64,000 bases of DNA from Helichrysum umbraculigerum (taxonomy: Eukaryota; Streptophyta; Magnoliopsida; Asterales; Asteraceae), in assembly GCA_949592205.1 (NCBI GenBank), contig CATIUR010000001.1:76030059-76094058 (forward strand), read 5' to 3'. The notes below the pieces were generated by a model that saw only the letters and a program-made list of their open reading frames with translations, had not been told where the DNA came from and did no database searches. Position numbers and translations under genes: made by a program. Positions 1 through 11,811 of this stretch are shown here, piece after piece. How positions within the stretch are numbered: the stretch's first letter is position 1; each line of letters begins with the position of its first letter.

Positions 1-1430
1 TCTGGATTTCTCATTCCGTTCAGTTGAACCAACGTCTCAAATCTTGCTCTGTCGAACGCCTTGGTGTAGAGGTCTGCTAAGTTATCCGCAGTTGGAACCT
101 TAACTAACCGTATCATTTTCTTTTCAGCACAATCTCTGATAAAATGATGTCGAATATCAATGTGTTTAGTTTTACTGTGCTTCACCGGATTATTGGTGAT
201 CGACATAGTTGATTCATTATCAATCATCATAGGAGTGTTGGTTATATTTAACCCGTAATCCCGCAGTTGCTGTTGAATCCAAAGAACTTGAGAGCAACAG
301 CTGCCAGCTGCAACATACTCAGCTTCACATGTAGAAATGGCTACCGAGGTTTGCTTCTTGCACTGCCAGGATACTAATCTACCTCCTAGAAATTGACATC
401 ATCCGGTAGTAGATTTCCTATTCTGATTGCATCCTCCATAATCCGAATCACTATAAGCTACGAGATCTAAGTCTCCTTCAATCGGATACCAAAGACCCAG
501 CTTATGTTTTCCTTTAAGGTAACGAAAGATTCGTTTAACAGCTTGCATATGTGACTCTTTCGGATTAGCCTGATATCTTGCGCATAAACAAACAGCAAAC
601 GTTATGTCAGGACAAGAGGCAGTTAAATACATTAATGATCCGATCATGGCTCTATAAAGAGTTGGATCCACGTCGCTATCACTCGATGTATCTGGACCTA
701 GTCCGTGATTGACTGGAATTGGAGTATTGTAGACCTTACTTTCATCCATCTTAAAGCGTTCTAATAGCTCATATGTATATTTAGATTGATGAATAAAGAA
801 TCCATCCTTCTTTTGATCAACTTGTAATCCTAAAAAGAAATTCAACTCTCCCATTGCAGACATTTCAAACCTTTTTCTCATGAATTTTTCGAATTCTTGA
901 CACATCTTTTCATCAGACGATCCAAAGATAATGTCATCAACATAAACTTGCACGAGAAGAAAATCTTTCTTCTTCCACTTCACAAACAGTGTACTATCAA
1001 TCGATCCTCTTGTAAATCCATTCTCAAGTAGATACGTTGATAGTGTTCCATACCATGCCCTAGGTGCTTGATGTAATCCATATAGAGCCTTATTCAAACA
1101 ATATACTCTATCTGGATACTCAGTATCAGCAAACCCTGGCGGTTGTGAAACATACACCAATTCTTCCACTTTGCCATACAAAAAGGCACTCTTAACATCC
1201 AACTGATAAACCTTTATACCATAATATGATGCGAATGCTAAGAAAACTCTAATTGCTTCTAGCCTAGCAACTGGTGCAAACACTTCATTGTAATCTATAC
1301 CTTCTTGTTGATTAAAACCTTGAACCACTAGACGATCTTTATTGCGAGTAACGATTCCCTTATCATTTCTCTTATTTTTAAATACCCATCTAGTTCCAAT
1401 TGGATATTCTCCCTTTGGTAGGTCAACCAA
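1..1430 (-). pseudogene. Copia-A pol, 3' part: reverse transcriptase and RNase H
   Basis: This is the C-terminal half of a Ty1/copia polyprotein, which copies the element RNA into cDNA in virus-like particles. Reading from 1430 downward it contains the RT motifs DVKSAFLYG, LYGLHQAPRAWY and the catalytic YVDD box, then the RNase H start DSDYGG. A TGA at about 396-398 replaces the glycine expected in the conserved KSTSGGCQFLG-type stretch. The same frame then continues as good RNase H sequence (SWQCKKQTSV, EAEYVAA, NPVKHSKTKHI-like) to the left edge. The N-terminal part of the gene is at 8511-10523, on the other side of Athila-A. Confidence 0.92.
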
Positions 1431-1432
1431 CT
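1428..1432. repeat. Target site duplication CAACT, left copy (Athila-A)
   Basis: CAACT directly precedes the TG of the left LTR and recurs at 8511-8515 directly after the CA of the right LTR. Five base pairs is the usual duplication for these integrases. Removing one copy and the element restores Copia-A codon phase, which confirms the boundaries. Confidence 0.92.
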
Positions 1433-2917
1433 TGATGTGCTAAAATCAGGTTATAAATTTAAAATAGAAAATACCGAAGATCTAGACTAAAACACAACTA
1501 GGCAAGTGTACCTAATCGCACAATAATATAGCTATGATAATTTCCGGGTTAAGTTCGTCTCCTCAGGGAACAGTGTAATGATTATTCTAAGTAATTAATT
1601 TATCTAATAATTAAACTAACAAAACAAGTAAAGATTGGGATTTTTGTGTCTTTTAACGACAGACAGTCAAAAAGGATTTTATAAAATAATAATAAACTAC
1701 AAACAGCTAATAAATGATAGATTAACTAAGATAGATTAAATATGTTTGCTTAGACTGTTTAACATCTAGTTATTGGATATATGGATTAAGCACTGGATCA
1801 GGATTAGTCAACTTAGAAGACACAATTCGGACATATTAGTTGTCACGTCAAAGTCACTTAATTAAGATTATACAACCCAAGTGTCCTTGAAGTTTAAAAC
1901 CTCTTAATTATAAATTGTGCAATCAATGAAATCACAAGTTAATCTGTATGACCTTATTTTCATAAAAATCACTAATCATGCAAGATGTCTCTAAACATGA
2001 TCCACCAATGTTATTAATCAAATAATTCAATTCAACTCTTTCAATTTGGTCTAATCAAAATCCGCAATCAATAAATCAATTGACAAGAGCAAACAAGAAC
2101 ATGTAAAAGTTGTCACTAATTACAATCAATCAAGTTTACTAATTGAATGAATTATATAACCAAAAACATCAATCGTTCGACGATTACCATGAAATCAAAG
2201 CATATAATCCCAATCACGAATTAATATCCAACAACTAGAGTAATTCAATCTAAACAAACATTAATAACTTAGTTCATCATCATTGGATCAGAAAAACACA
2301 CAATCAAATACAAAGACATGATCGAAATCGATTAAATAACGAATATACCAATGTTTTCGACGAACGGAATCAACCCCCTCGCTTCGGATGGACGGAAATG
2401 AGAGAATCAGACCCTAGGTGTCCCTAAGAGTCGATCTCAAACCTCTGGAGTCGGCAAAACCAAGTTAGGGTTCCAAATGGGGTGAAAATGTCGAATTTAT
2501 AGTGCTGCTGGCCGACTCGAGATCGCGGCGCGACCATGTATGGTCGCGGCGCGACCAGCCTTCAATTGCGGCACGACTTGTGTTGGTTGCGGCGCGACCT
2601 TCCCAAAATCCAAATAATATGAATTTTTGATATATTGTAGCTCTATGTGTTAGCTAAATTTGAGCGCTTGAATCAACTTATTTGGAGTTCGTATGAAGAA
2701 GTTATGGCCAAAATACGAACGCATAGCCGAAAACTCAGCTTTTACACTTTTCTTCCATATTCAGCTCATTTTCTGTTCTTTTTCCGATCCAAGCTTCACT
2801 TACACCTATTTTGCAAATATTAAAGAAATGAGTACCTAAAATTACATAAATACAATAGAAGTATATAAAATTATGGGAATATTAATATATAAATATAGTA
2901 CTTATTTGATGCTATAA
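1433..2917 (-). repeat. Athila-A 3' LTR
   Basis: 1485 bp, starting TGATGTGC on the plus strand. It ends GCTATAA where the partner LTR has GCTATCA, a single change in the terminal CA. It aligns without obvious indels to 7026-8510. It contains the GC-rich palindrome cluster (about 2520-2605) next to a TATA box on the minus strand at about 2497-2505. Confidence 0.93.
2514..2608 (-). promoter_or_regulatory. Palindrome cluster upstream of a TATA box in the Athila-A LTR
   Basis: The 15-mer GGTCGCGGCGCGACC has perfect 7-bp arms around one base. It occurs once intact, with related copies GATCGCGGCGCGACC, TTGCGGCACGAC and GTTGCGGCGCGACC within 95 bp. On the element's sense strand the cluster lies about 25 bp upstream of CACTATAAATTC, the best TATA box in the LTR. 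The same block occurs in the other LTR at 8107-8201. A role as an activator-binding array is inferred. Confidence 0.6.
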
Positions 2918-2933
2918 AATATCCCCACACTTA
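2918..2933 (-). other. Athila-A polypurine tract
   Basis: On the sense strand TTAAGTGTGGGGATATTT abuts the 3' LTR. This is the purine-rich primer for plus-strand DNA synthesis and is in the Athila style. Copies of AAGTGTGGGG also occur at 3959-3968 and 4381-4390. Confidence 0.75.
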
Positions 2934-4362
2934 AGATCTGCTTGTCCTCAAGTAGATAATTTCATCACAAAACCTTGATAAGCATCAAACTAATATTTAC
3001 AAATCAGAATACCTAAATTAAAAATCTGTTTCATACTTTAAAATTTTAAACAATTTAATTAACATGGATAACTATAATGTACAAATAAAAATTTATTATT
3101 ATTATTATTCATGCAACATATAGCTCATAAATGATTGCTAATATTTTTATCCACTCTAAACAATCTATACTCATATTTCTGAATACATCTTTATTATTAG
3201 TATGTATATTACTTATGATTTCCACATATGACATACTCTTAAACTTAATCATGCAATTTACTTTTATATTCCAAATAAATATATGAAATTCATTTTTAAG
3301 AATCAAGACATTGGTGACAGGTCTGCATTTCCATGCAACAGAGCGACATAACTTGATTCAGGTAAAGCAATTTAAACTTAAAATCAAACCAGCGGTGACA
3401 GGTCTGTACAGCCGTACAACAAACCGACATAGTTTGATTAATTTTAACTTTAATTTGAAAGATTTTTCTTTCTTTTGCTTTATTTTTAAGAATACTAATT
3501 AGAGATCAGGTCTGTACTTAGTACAACAGAGGAAACAATTAGTAGACCCCCAAATGATTTCATATAAGTTTGAAGCTATATAAAATTATGCATGATAAAT
3601 CTAAGAATTAAGACTTTTATGTCATACATCATAATATGTACCATAAAATAATATACAAGTTATTTATCAATTTCTTAAAATTCTGAAATCCTCATATAGA
3701 TTGCCTATTAGTACATCATATTATGTAACTATATATTACTTATTATTACATTTATTCACTTTATATGTACAAAACAGTTAATCCACATTAAAGTCTAAAC
3801 TTTTAAATATAAAACAAAACTTTTAAAAAAAGTATTCTAACTAATAAATACTTAGTTATCAACTTAAAAAATTTTAAATTTTGATGAAAATTTATGAAAA
3901 TTTTATTACATAAAGGACAAGTAAAAATAAAAAAATATTTCTTTTCTACCGACCCCTTCCCCACACTTATGTTATACAATGTCCTCATTGTACATAAACA
4001 TATAAAATAAAAGTGAGAAAAAGGAAGAAAATAAATTAGAACGAAGAACTCCCCTGACTGTGAAGCAATCCTTCGTCAACGTCTCATGAGCCTTCGTAAT
4101 AAATATACAACAAAGCACACTTTCGTAGGCAATCACGATTGCATTTAGCATATGCAACAAGCCTTTAAACCCCTCGGTATCCCGAGTGGACGAGTTATAG
4201 TCTCGTGAGGGTTTCCAGGGAACACACCCACAAAGTTCAAAAGTTCCTACAATGTTAATAAACAAAACAAAACAACGAAAATGCAAATAATATACAATTT
4301 ACAAATTACAAAACTTATTTATTAACGAGTCTTAAGCTTGACTCAACCCCGAATATTATTAT
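2934..4362 (-). other. Athila-A 3' non-coding region with three small hairpins
   Basis: This AT-rich stretch of 1.4 kb lies between the protease stop and the polypurine tract, where an autonomous element would carry RT, RNase H and integrase. I see no coding sequence. Three copies of a GACAGGTCTG...CAACA motif occur at about 3314-3345, 3395-3430 and 3503-3530. Each contains a 5-bp inverted repeat with a loop of 3-4 nt: 3324-3337, 3405-3418 and 3513-3525. The stem letters differ between copies while pairing is kept. Confidence 0.7.
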
Positions 4363-6714
4363 TTAGTGGGGCTTTAGCTTCCCCACACTTTTTTCATTGT
4401 GGGGGCTATTAGTGGAACGCGTACCTTGAATAAGTGAAGTCAACCAATCATTCGTACCTCGTGTGGTGTTGACAATCTCGAGAAGCTTTCCTTTCTCTTT
4501 CTTTGACAATTTTGGAATAATACGAGTACCACAAAAAGTATCACCTTTAGATGCGGCTTGCACTATCCGATTGTATACTTTCTTCATTGACTTCTCAAGA
4601 ATCGAATCACCGGCCTTTTTAACTTCATTCAACATTCCATGAGAACCTTTCTCTTTTAAATCCCTCTCCTCTTTTTCATTGACCTCGTTGTTGATCAAGA
4701 GTTCATTTTGACTCACAACACAGGCAAAATCGGTATTCTTGGGTGAATGTGCCACAACCTGTTTATTATAAAAAGTAACCTCCGCATCATCAACTCTAAG
4801 GGTTAATTTACCACCCTTAACATCCACAAGTGCACTTGCAGTAGCAAGAAACGGTCGACCTAAAATGAGCGGGGTATTCCGGTCTTCCTCCATATCAACA
4901 ATAACAAAATCAACCGGAAAAAGGAAATGCTCAACCTTAACTAGAACATTAACATTTTCCACGATACCTTTAGGATAAGTTAATGACCTATCGGCTAATC
5001 GTATACTCATGTTTATCCTGTTAGGCTCACCTAGGTTGAGTCTAGCATACATCGAATAAGGCATGATATTTATGCTAGCTCCTAGGTCGGCTAAAGCATT
5101 GCTTGCGGGTAAATTACCTAATTGGCAAGGAATAATAAAACTCCCTGGATCCTTCATCTTTGGAGGTATTTTACCTGTCATAACCGCTGAACATTCTCCA
5201 TCCAAAATCACAGTTGATAACTCATCAAGCTTCTTCTTGCCTTTCAAAAGTTCTTTCAAGAACTTAACATACTTCGGCATGTGCGATATGGCTTCAACAA
5301 ATGGTATGTTAATATGAATGGTTCTTAAAAGATCTAGAAACTTACCATGTTTCTGTCGAACTTCATCTCGTCGAATCACGTTTGGATACGGTAACTTTGG
5401 CTTGTATTCTGGTACAACGGGTTTAGTTCGGACAGTTGGTTGTGGTGTTGGGTTGTGCTCATGGTGAGGTTCATCTTCTACTCCTTCTCTTTCCACAACC
5501 GTAAACACGGCTTTTGCATGCTCATTTCATGGGTTAACTTTCGTATCACTTGGTAAAGAACCCGGTTGCCTCTCAGCTAACACCTTTGAGATGTTGCTAA
5601 CTTCTTTCTCCAAATTCTGAATGGAAGCCTGTTGATTTCTAAAGGACTGATCGGTTTTCTCGTTGATTTGCATTTGAGCATTCACAAATCTTTCAACAAG
5701 ATTTTCCAAACTTGGTTTACTTTCCTCCGGTTGTGGTGGTGTTGGCTGTTGCTTATAGTAACCCGGAGCGATCTGTGTATAAGAAGAAGTTAAGTTCCTA
5801 TTGAAATTATTTCTTCCCCCTTGAAGATTATTAGATCCATGATTCACGAAAGAAACATTTTCCAACTGCTCCATAAGTTGATCTGCATTACAATCCTTCA
5901 TTAAATGCCTACCCCCACACGTCTCACAACCAACCTGTATGGCATGAATGTCCTTTGTCATTTTCTCCATTTGCCTTCCAAACGTAGCCATCTGAGCAGT
6001 TAATGCAGCAATACCTTCATTGGCCTCAGCACTGGCCACCTTGGATGACCTAGACTTTTCTTTCTTTTGATGCCATTCGTGAGTGTGAGCGGCTAAATCA
6101 GCAATGATCGTATGAGCTTGGGCAGTTGTCTTCTTCATAATAGAACCCCCTGCTGCAGTGTCGATAGTCTTTCTGGTATCCAAATCGGCTCCCTTATAGA
6201 AAATCTGCACCTTTTGAAAGGTGTTCAACCCATGTTGAGGACAACTCCGTAACATTTTACCAAATCTATTCCAAGCTTCATATAGAGTCTCGGTAGGTTT
6301 CTGCTCGAATTGAGAAATCTCTCCCTATAGCTCAGCAGCTTTAGAAGCAGGAAAAAACCTCTGGAGAAACCTGTCAACCATACCTTGCCAAGTGGTGATC
6401 TCTCCTTCTGGCAAGGAATCCAACCAATCCTTAGCCTCTCCCGTGAGAGTCCAAGGAAATACACTCAAGTAAATCACTTCATTCTCGATAGCTCGCAAGT
6501 TGAAAAGTGAACAAATCCCCAAGAATTTCCTCAAGTGTTCATTTGGATCTTCCTTTTCAGCTCCACTAAACTGGCATTGATTATTGATCATATGCAAAAA
6601 TTGCCCTTTGATCTCAAAATCATCCGTAATCGCGGCCTGAGTGATAGCCGAACCTTGACCATCTCGGGTGGTCTTCATCCTAGTCTCCATGGTTTGGTTT
6701 TCCTGGTCAGCCAT
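4363..6714 (-). pseudogene. Athila-A gag-protease frame, two nonsense codons
   Basis: This is one 784-codon frame read from 6714, interrupted by TAG at 6325-6327 and TGA at 5527-5529; the three open pieces share the same phase. The capsid part (about residues 40-150) has the plant Athila/Tat gag motifs LTGEAKDWLDSLP and TTWQGMVDRFLQRFFP. A variant zinc knuckle CETCGGRHLMKDC follows at about residue 256. The aspartic protease is in the last third, with active site DLGASINIMP (about residue 541) and the flap-side motif ILGRPFLATA. Gag packages element RNA and the protease matures the polyprotein. The frame stops after protease instead of continuing into RT. The TGA lies in a context where CGA is likely ancestral. 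Confidence 0.9.
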
Positions 6715-7002
6715 TTCAGATTTTGATGTTTCTTCCTGTTCGGTGTTTAGATCTGATTGAAAATTGGTAGGTGTGATGTTGAGCCGAGCTAATCTCCTGA
6801 ATTCTTTTTCCGGTTCGAAAAACGGTTGAAGAAGTGGTGATTAAGAAGAACGGGTCATGCACTACCTGAAATCTGTCCAAACAAAAACACTAAAACAATT
6901 AAAAGCACCGACTCTATGAAGTAAAAATAATAAAATAACAATAAAAATAAAAACAACTAAATTACTAGAATAAAATTAAAAACTTAAAATAACGCAACTG
7001 TT

Positions 7003-7019
7003 CCCCGGTAGCGGCGCCA
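7003..7019 (-). other. Athila-A primer binding site, tRNA-Asp
   Basis: On the sense strand TGGCGCCGCTACCGGGG lies 6 nt inside the 5' LTR. It complements the 3' end of plant tRNA-Asp with one or two mismatches. The 290-bp leader between it and gag has no other feature I recognise. Confidence 0.88.
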
Positions 7020-7025
7020 AAAACT

Positions 7026-8510
7026 TGATGTGCTAAAATCAGGTTATAAATTTAAAATAGAAAATACCGAAGATCTAGACTAAAACACAACTAGGCAAGT
7101 GTACCTAATCGCACAATAATATAGGTATGGAAATTTCCGGGTTAAGTTCGTCTCCTCAGGGAACAGTGTAATGATTATTCTAAGTAATTAATTTATCTAA
7201 TAATTAAACTAACTAAACAAGTAAAGATTGGGATTTTTGTGTCTTTTAACGACAGACAGTCAAAAAGGATTTTATAAAATAATAATTAACTACAAACAGC
7301 AAATAAATGATAGATTAACTCAGATAGATTAAATATGTTTGCTTAGACTGTTTAACATCTAGTTATTGGATATATGGATTAAGCACTGGATCAGGATTAG
7401 TCAACTTAGAAGACACAATTCGGACCTATTAGTTGTCACGTCAAAGTCACTTAATTAAGATTATACAACCCAAGTGTCCTTGAAGTTTAAAACCTCTTAA
7501 TTATAAATTGTGCAATCAATGAAATCACAAGTTAATCTGTATGACCTTATTTTCATAAAAATCACTAATCATGCAAGATGTCTCTAAACATGATCCACCA
7601 ATGTTATTAATCAAATACTTCAATTCAACTCTTTCAATTTGGTCTAATCAAAATCCGCAATCAATAAATCAATTGACAAGAGCAAACAAGAACATGTAAA
7701 AGTTGTCACTAATTACAATCAATCAAGTTTACTAATTGAATGAATTATATAACCAAAAACATCAATCGTTCGACGATTACCATGAAATCAAAGCATATAA
7801 TCCCAATCACGAATTAATATCCAACAACTAGAGTAATTCAATCTAAACAAACATTAATAACTTAGTTCATCATCATTGGATCAGAAAAACACACAATCAA
7901 ATACAAAGACATGATCGAAATCGATTAAATAACGAATATACCAATGTTTTCGACGAACGGAATCAACCCCCTCGCTTCGGATGGACGGAAATGAGAGAAT
8001 CAGACCCTAGGTGTCCCTAAGAGTCGATCTCAAACCTCTGGAGTCGGCAAAACCAAGTTAGGGTTCCAAATGGGGTGAAAATGTCGAATTTATAGTGCTG
8101 CTGGCCGACTCGAGATCGCGGCGCGACCATGTATGGTCGCGGCGCGACCAGCCTTCAATTGCGGCACGACTTGTGTTGGTTGCGGCGCGACCTTCCCAAA
8201 ATCCAAATAATCTGAATTTTTGATATGTTGTAGCTCTATGTGTTAGCTAAATTTGAGCGCTTGAATCAACTTATTTGGAGTTCGTATGAAGAAGTTATGG
8301 CCAAAATACGAACGCATAGCCGAAAACTCAGCTTTTACACTTTTCTTCCATATTCGGCTCATTTTTTGTTCTTTTTCCGATCCAAGCTTCACTTACACCT
8401 ATTTTGCAAATATTAAAGAAATGAGTACCTAAAATTACATAAATACAATAGAATTATATAAAATTATGGGAATATTAATATATAAATATAGTACTTATTT
8501 GATGCTATCA
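7026..8510 (-). repeat. Athila-A 5' LTR
   Basis: 1485 bp from TGATGTGC to GCTATCA, followed by the right CAACT (8511-8515). It is the promoter LTR for the minus-strand element. A TATA box (CACTATAAATTC on the minus strand, about 8090-8100) sits next to the palindrome cluster at 8107-8201. Confidence 0.93.
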
Positions 8511-8981
8511 CAACTCCCATACTTGTAATTTAGTGAACTGAGATAGTTCTTCTTGCATTGCTTCTACCCACGAGCTTTCTTTTAAAGCCATTTGAACATT
8601 TTTAGGCTCGACTTGTGAGATAAAGCATGAATATAGACATTGATTAGGAATCCCTATCTCTTTCAATGCAGTATACAAGCTTTGGTATTCTAAATTTTCA
8701 GAAGTACTAGCTTTTGATTGAGTCCTTGTTTGAACCGGAGTATTAATATCACCGATGATGTTTTCAACGGGATGATTCTTACTCGTTCTTGTTGAAGCAA
8801 CAGGCTCAATTGGAATCTCATCTCCTAAGTTAGTACCGATTTCCTCAAGAACACTATGTTGTTCAGGAATGTCTTCCAAATCTGGTACACCCTCTCTAGA
8901 TAGCTGTGAGTTATCAATACCCATAGATATTCTTAACTCTCTCAGTGGAGTGAGAATTTCATCCACTAATTTTTCGGTCAA
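8511..8981 (-). pseudogene. Copia-A pol: linker between integrase and RT
   Basis: This piece holds the variable linker after integrase and the conserved entry to RT (WVEAMQEELSQF...VWEL). It is in phase with the integrase ORF, from which it is separated by a TAA and a poly-T/A stretch at about 9056-9064. It stops at the Athila-A insertion, and the next codons of the gene are at 1430 reading down. Confidence 0.88.
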
Positions 8982-9074
8982 CTCTTCTTCATTTAGAGGT
9001 GTATCTACTTTGGATTTTTGAGATCCACTAGTAGATGGTTGATTTGGATCAACATTTTTTTTTATTCCATAATT

Positions 9075-10523
9075 TTAAACACTCGATGTTGAAGTATGGC
9101 CATTATCCACATCTTCAGACACTAAATGTTCAGCAATCTCTGAATCACTGACATAGTCACTAATAGGAACTTTAAATGATGCAAAGAGATCAGAATAATC
9201 AAATTGCCAATCAACTCCCTTATGCACATCAGGTGAGTAGCTCGTAACCACAATATTATAAACTACTTCCAAACGTCCTGTGACTTTATTAAAGACTCTT
9301 TTATTTGGCGAATTGGGCATATAACCTAGGAAAAATCCTTCATCGGCCTTTTCACCAAATTTAGCTTGATGTCCAGTCTTTAATATGGTGCATGAAACTC
9401 CAAAGGGTTCAAACCCTTTTAAGTTAGGTTTCTTATTGTTTAGAAGCTCATAACAAGTCTTGTTATGTCTTTTAACCGTAAGAACTCTATTGAGAACATA
9501 ACATGCTGTATTCACTGCTTCTGCCCAAAAGATGACCGGAAGCTTTGAATCAGCAAGCATTGTTCTAGCAGCTTCAATCAACATTCTGTTCTTCCTTTCA
9601 GCTACACCATTATGTTGAGGTTCATAAGGTGCACTGAATTGATGTAATATCCCTTTGCTTAAGCAATAGATATTCAACATTGAATTCTTAAACTCTGTTC
9701 CATTGTCACTACGAATACGCTTTACTCTCTTTTTATAGACATTCTCTACCAGATCAAAGAACTCGATTAGAATTCCTGGAGTTTCATCCTTAGATCCCAA
9801 AAAGAATACCCACGAGAATCTAGAATAGTCATCTGTGACAACCAAACAGTACCATTTGCCACCTAGACTTCTCTTGCTTATAGGGCCGAAGAGGTCCATG
9901 TGTAGCAATTCAAATGGTGAGGAGTTTGAGTTTTCAGTCTTAGATCTGTGTGGTTTTTTGTGCTGCTTTCCTTTCATGCAAGGAACACACTTATCTTCAG
10001 ACTCGAAACGTTTTTGTGGTACACCTAGAACTAACCCATTTTTGGTTATGTAATTCATCTTTCTCCAGTTCAGGTGTGCCATTATCCTATGCCATAACAA
10101 AGCATCTGCTTCTGAAGCCTTGGATAATAAACATGTAGACACCATTGAAGAGTTAGGAACACCCATGTTGATTGCATAGATGTCCTTCTTCCTTGGTGCC
10201 CTCATCAATATCCATTTCTCGGGAATTATAAAACCCGACTTCAGGACTAAGGCTTCCTTTTCATTAAAGTAAACCGGATGACCTTTATCACAGACTTGGG
10301 AAACACTCACTAGGTTGTGAGTTAGTTCTTCAACATAGTTCACATCCTCAAGAGTCAAAGTTCCATTTGAAACTTTTCCTTTTCCCGTAATCACTCCTCC
10401 TTTATTTCCTGCAAAATTAACTTTTTGCTTGAGACCTTCCTTGAAGTCAGTCAATAGACTTCGTTCTCCTGTCATGTGTCTTGAGCATCCACTGTCTACA
10501 TACCACCAGCTATCCTTGTTCAC
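9075..10523 (-). pseudogene. Copia-A pol: protease and integrase
   Basis: The piece begins with the protease active-site region VDSGCSRHMTGE. The integrase zinc-binding segment is next (WHRIMAHLN..., CVPCMKGKQHKK), then the catalytic triad contexts LLHMDLFGP (D), RSDNGTEF (D) and NGVAERKNR (E). Integrase inserts element cDNA into the genome. It ends at a TAA at 9075-9077 inside the non-conserved linker. An in-frame TAG lies nine codons upstream of the first residues. The region 10524-10686, toward gag, is frame-disrupted. Confidence 0.92.
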
Positions 10524-10686
10524 AGCATGCTCCTCCTAGGCACTGAATTCTGAGCTCTATTAAGATAATTATAATTAAGCCCATGTGATCGCGAAGTAGA
10601 ACCATTCTCATTATGACTATGGCTTCTACCTTGAGTTCTAAACCTTGACGGTGTCATATCCCTAGGTTTATTGAAAGAATTATCAC

Positions 10687-11802
10687 TTAGAGGATATGGT
10701 CCTTAGGCTTAGGTGGGGAGATACTATGTTTACCTTCTCTTTTAAGAATGTTAACAGGTTTATTACCTAACTTAGGTTTGGTATCTAACTTATCTACAAT
10801 CATACTAGAGTCAGTCGGTGTCTTTTCATCAATCACTAACCTATGTGATGCTTCCGGCTTCTTGTTTGGACAACACGAAGCAACATGTCCCTTATGGCGA
10901 CATTTAAAGCAAGACATCTATTTTCGTGATTTAATAACTTTTGCTTTCTCATCCGGAGTGTTAGGCACTAAAGGTTTAGATCTTTGTTCCTTATCAACCT
11001 TATCATCAGTCTTAATATCATTAATCACTCCACCCGATACAAACTGTATTTTGGTGAAATGAGAAACCTTACTATCATCTGTTGATAGGTTCTTAACAAC
11101 ATCCTTCTGTGCCTCTAAGTTTTCAGGATCATTAGTTACTAAAATCTCAGGATCAGCATCTGTCATTTCAGAATCTATCGAGTTATTAGTGTAATTGGCA
11201 TTAAAAGGATGAGGCACATCATTGTATCCTATCCCAGTCTTGTCCTTTACACTACGTTGAGCTTCTAACATTTTGTCCATTTCTAAAGTTCCGTAGTTTT
11301 CAATCTTACGATCTTGCTCTACTAACTTCTGTTTAAGCTCAGCTAACTCTCTATCCTTATTAGCTATTGTTTGATTTAAGTCATTGATGTTTATATAGAG
11401 TCCATCTATGATTACAGCCTTTTCTTTAATGGTATCTCTAAGTGCAATCTTATCGGAAACATCAGACTTAATCTTATTCTTAAGATCTACCTTATCTACA
11501 CTTAACCTTAGGACATCACATTTAGCTTGTTCAAATTCAGATATCATAGACCTATTAGAATCAGTTAAAGCACTAACTTGGGATAGCAGATTTTGATTTG
11601 AAACAGATAAAACACTTAACTGAGATTGCAAATCAATAACTAAATAACAAACATTAGCAAGAGTAAGAATATCCAAACATACCATTTTCTTGTCAGTTTG
11701 TACTTCAGCCATGTGTGCCACAAAATCTTCTGGACTCATCTCAGCATTTGAATCCATGTATAGCACATCCTCATCACTAGTCTTCACTTCAGACTCAGGC
11801 AC
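10687..11802 (-). pseudogene. Copia-A gag C-terminal part: coiled coil and second zinc knuckle
   Basis: This continues the gag frame past a TAA at 11812-11814. Residues from about 11700 to 11300 form a long heptad-rich segment (LSQVSALTDSNRSMISEFEQ and DRELAELKQKLVEQDRKIE). After a TAG at 10918-10920 comes a second CCHC knuckle, CFKCRHKGHVASC. All three pieces share phase, so the damage here is nonsense codons rather than frameshifts. Copia-B and B' have the same layout: knuckle, coiled coil, knuckle. Confidence 0.82.
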
Positions 11803-11811
11803 CTCTACTCC

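Larger units (their letters stand above)
1433..8510 (-). mobile_element. Athila-A: non-autonomous Athila-type Ty3/gypsy element, gag-protease only
   Basis: A 7.08-kb element has two 1485-bp LTRs, a 5-bp TSD, a primer site complementary to the 3' end of tRNA-Asp and a purine tract of the AAGTGTGGGGATA type. All are typical of the Athila/Tat branch. The only coding region is gag plus protease (4363-6714). No RT, RNase H or integrase motif occurs in any frame of the 1.4 kb between the protease stop and the 3' LTR. It must have moved with enzymes from a partner element. The LTRs differ at roughly 14 positions by eye, so insertion is fairly recent although the coding frame already has two stops. 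Confidence 0.93.
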
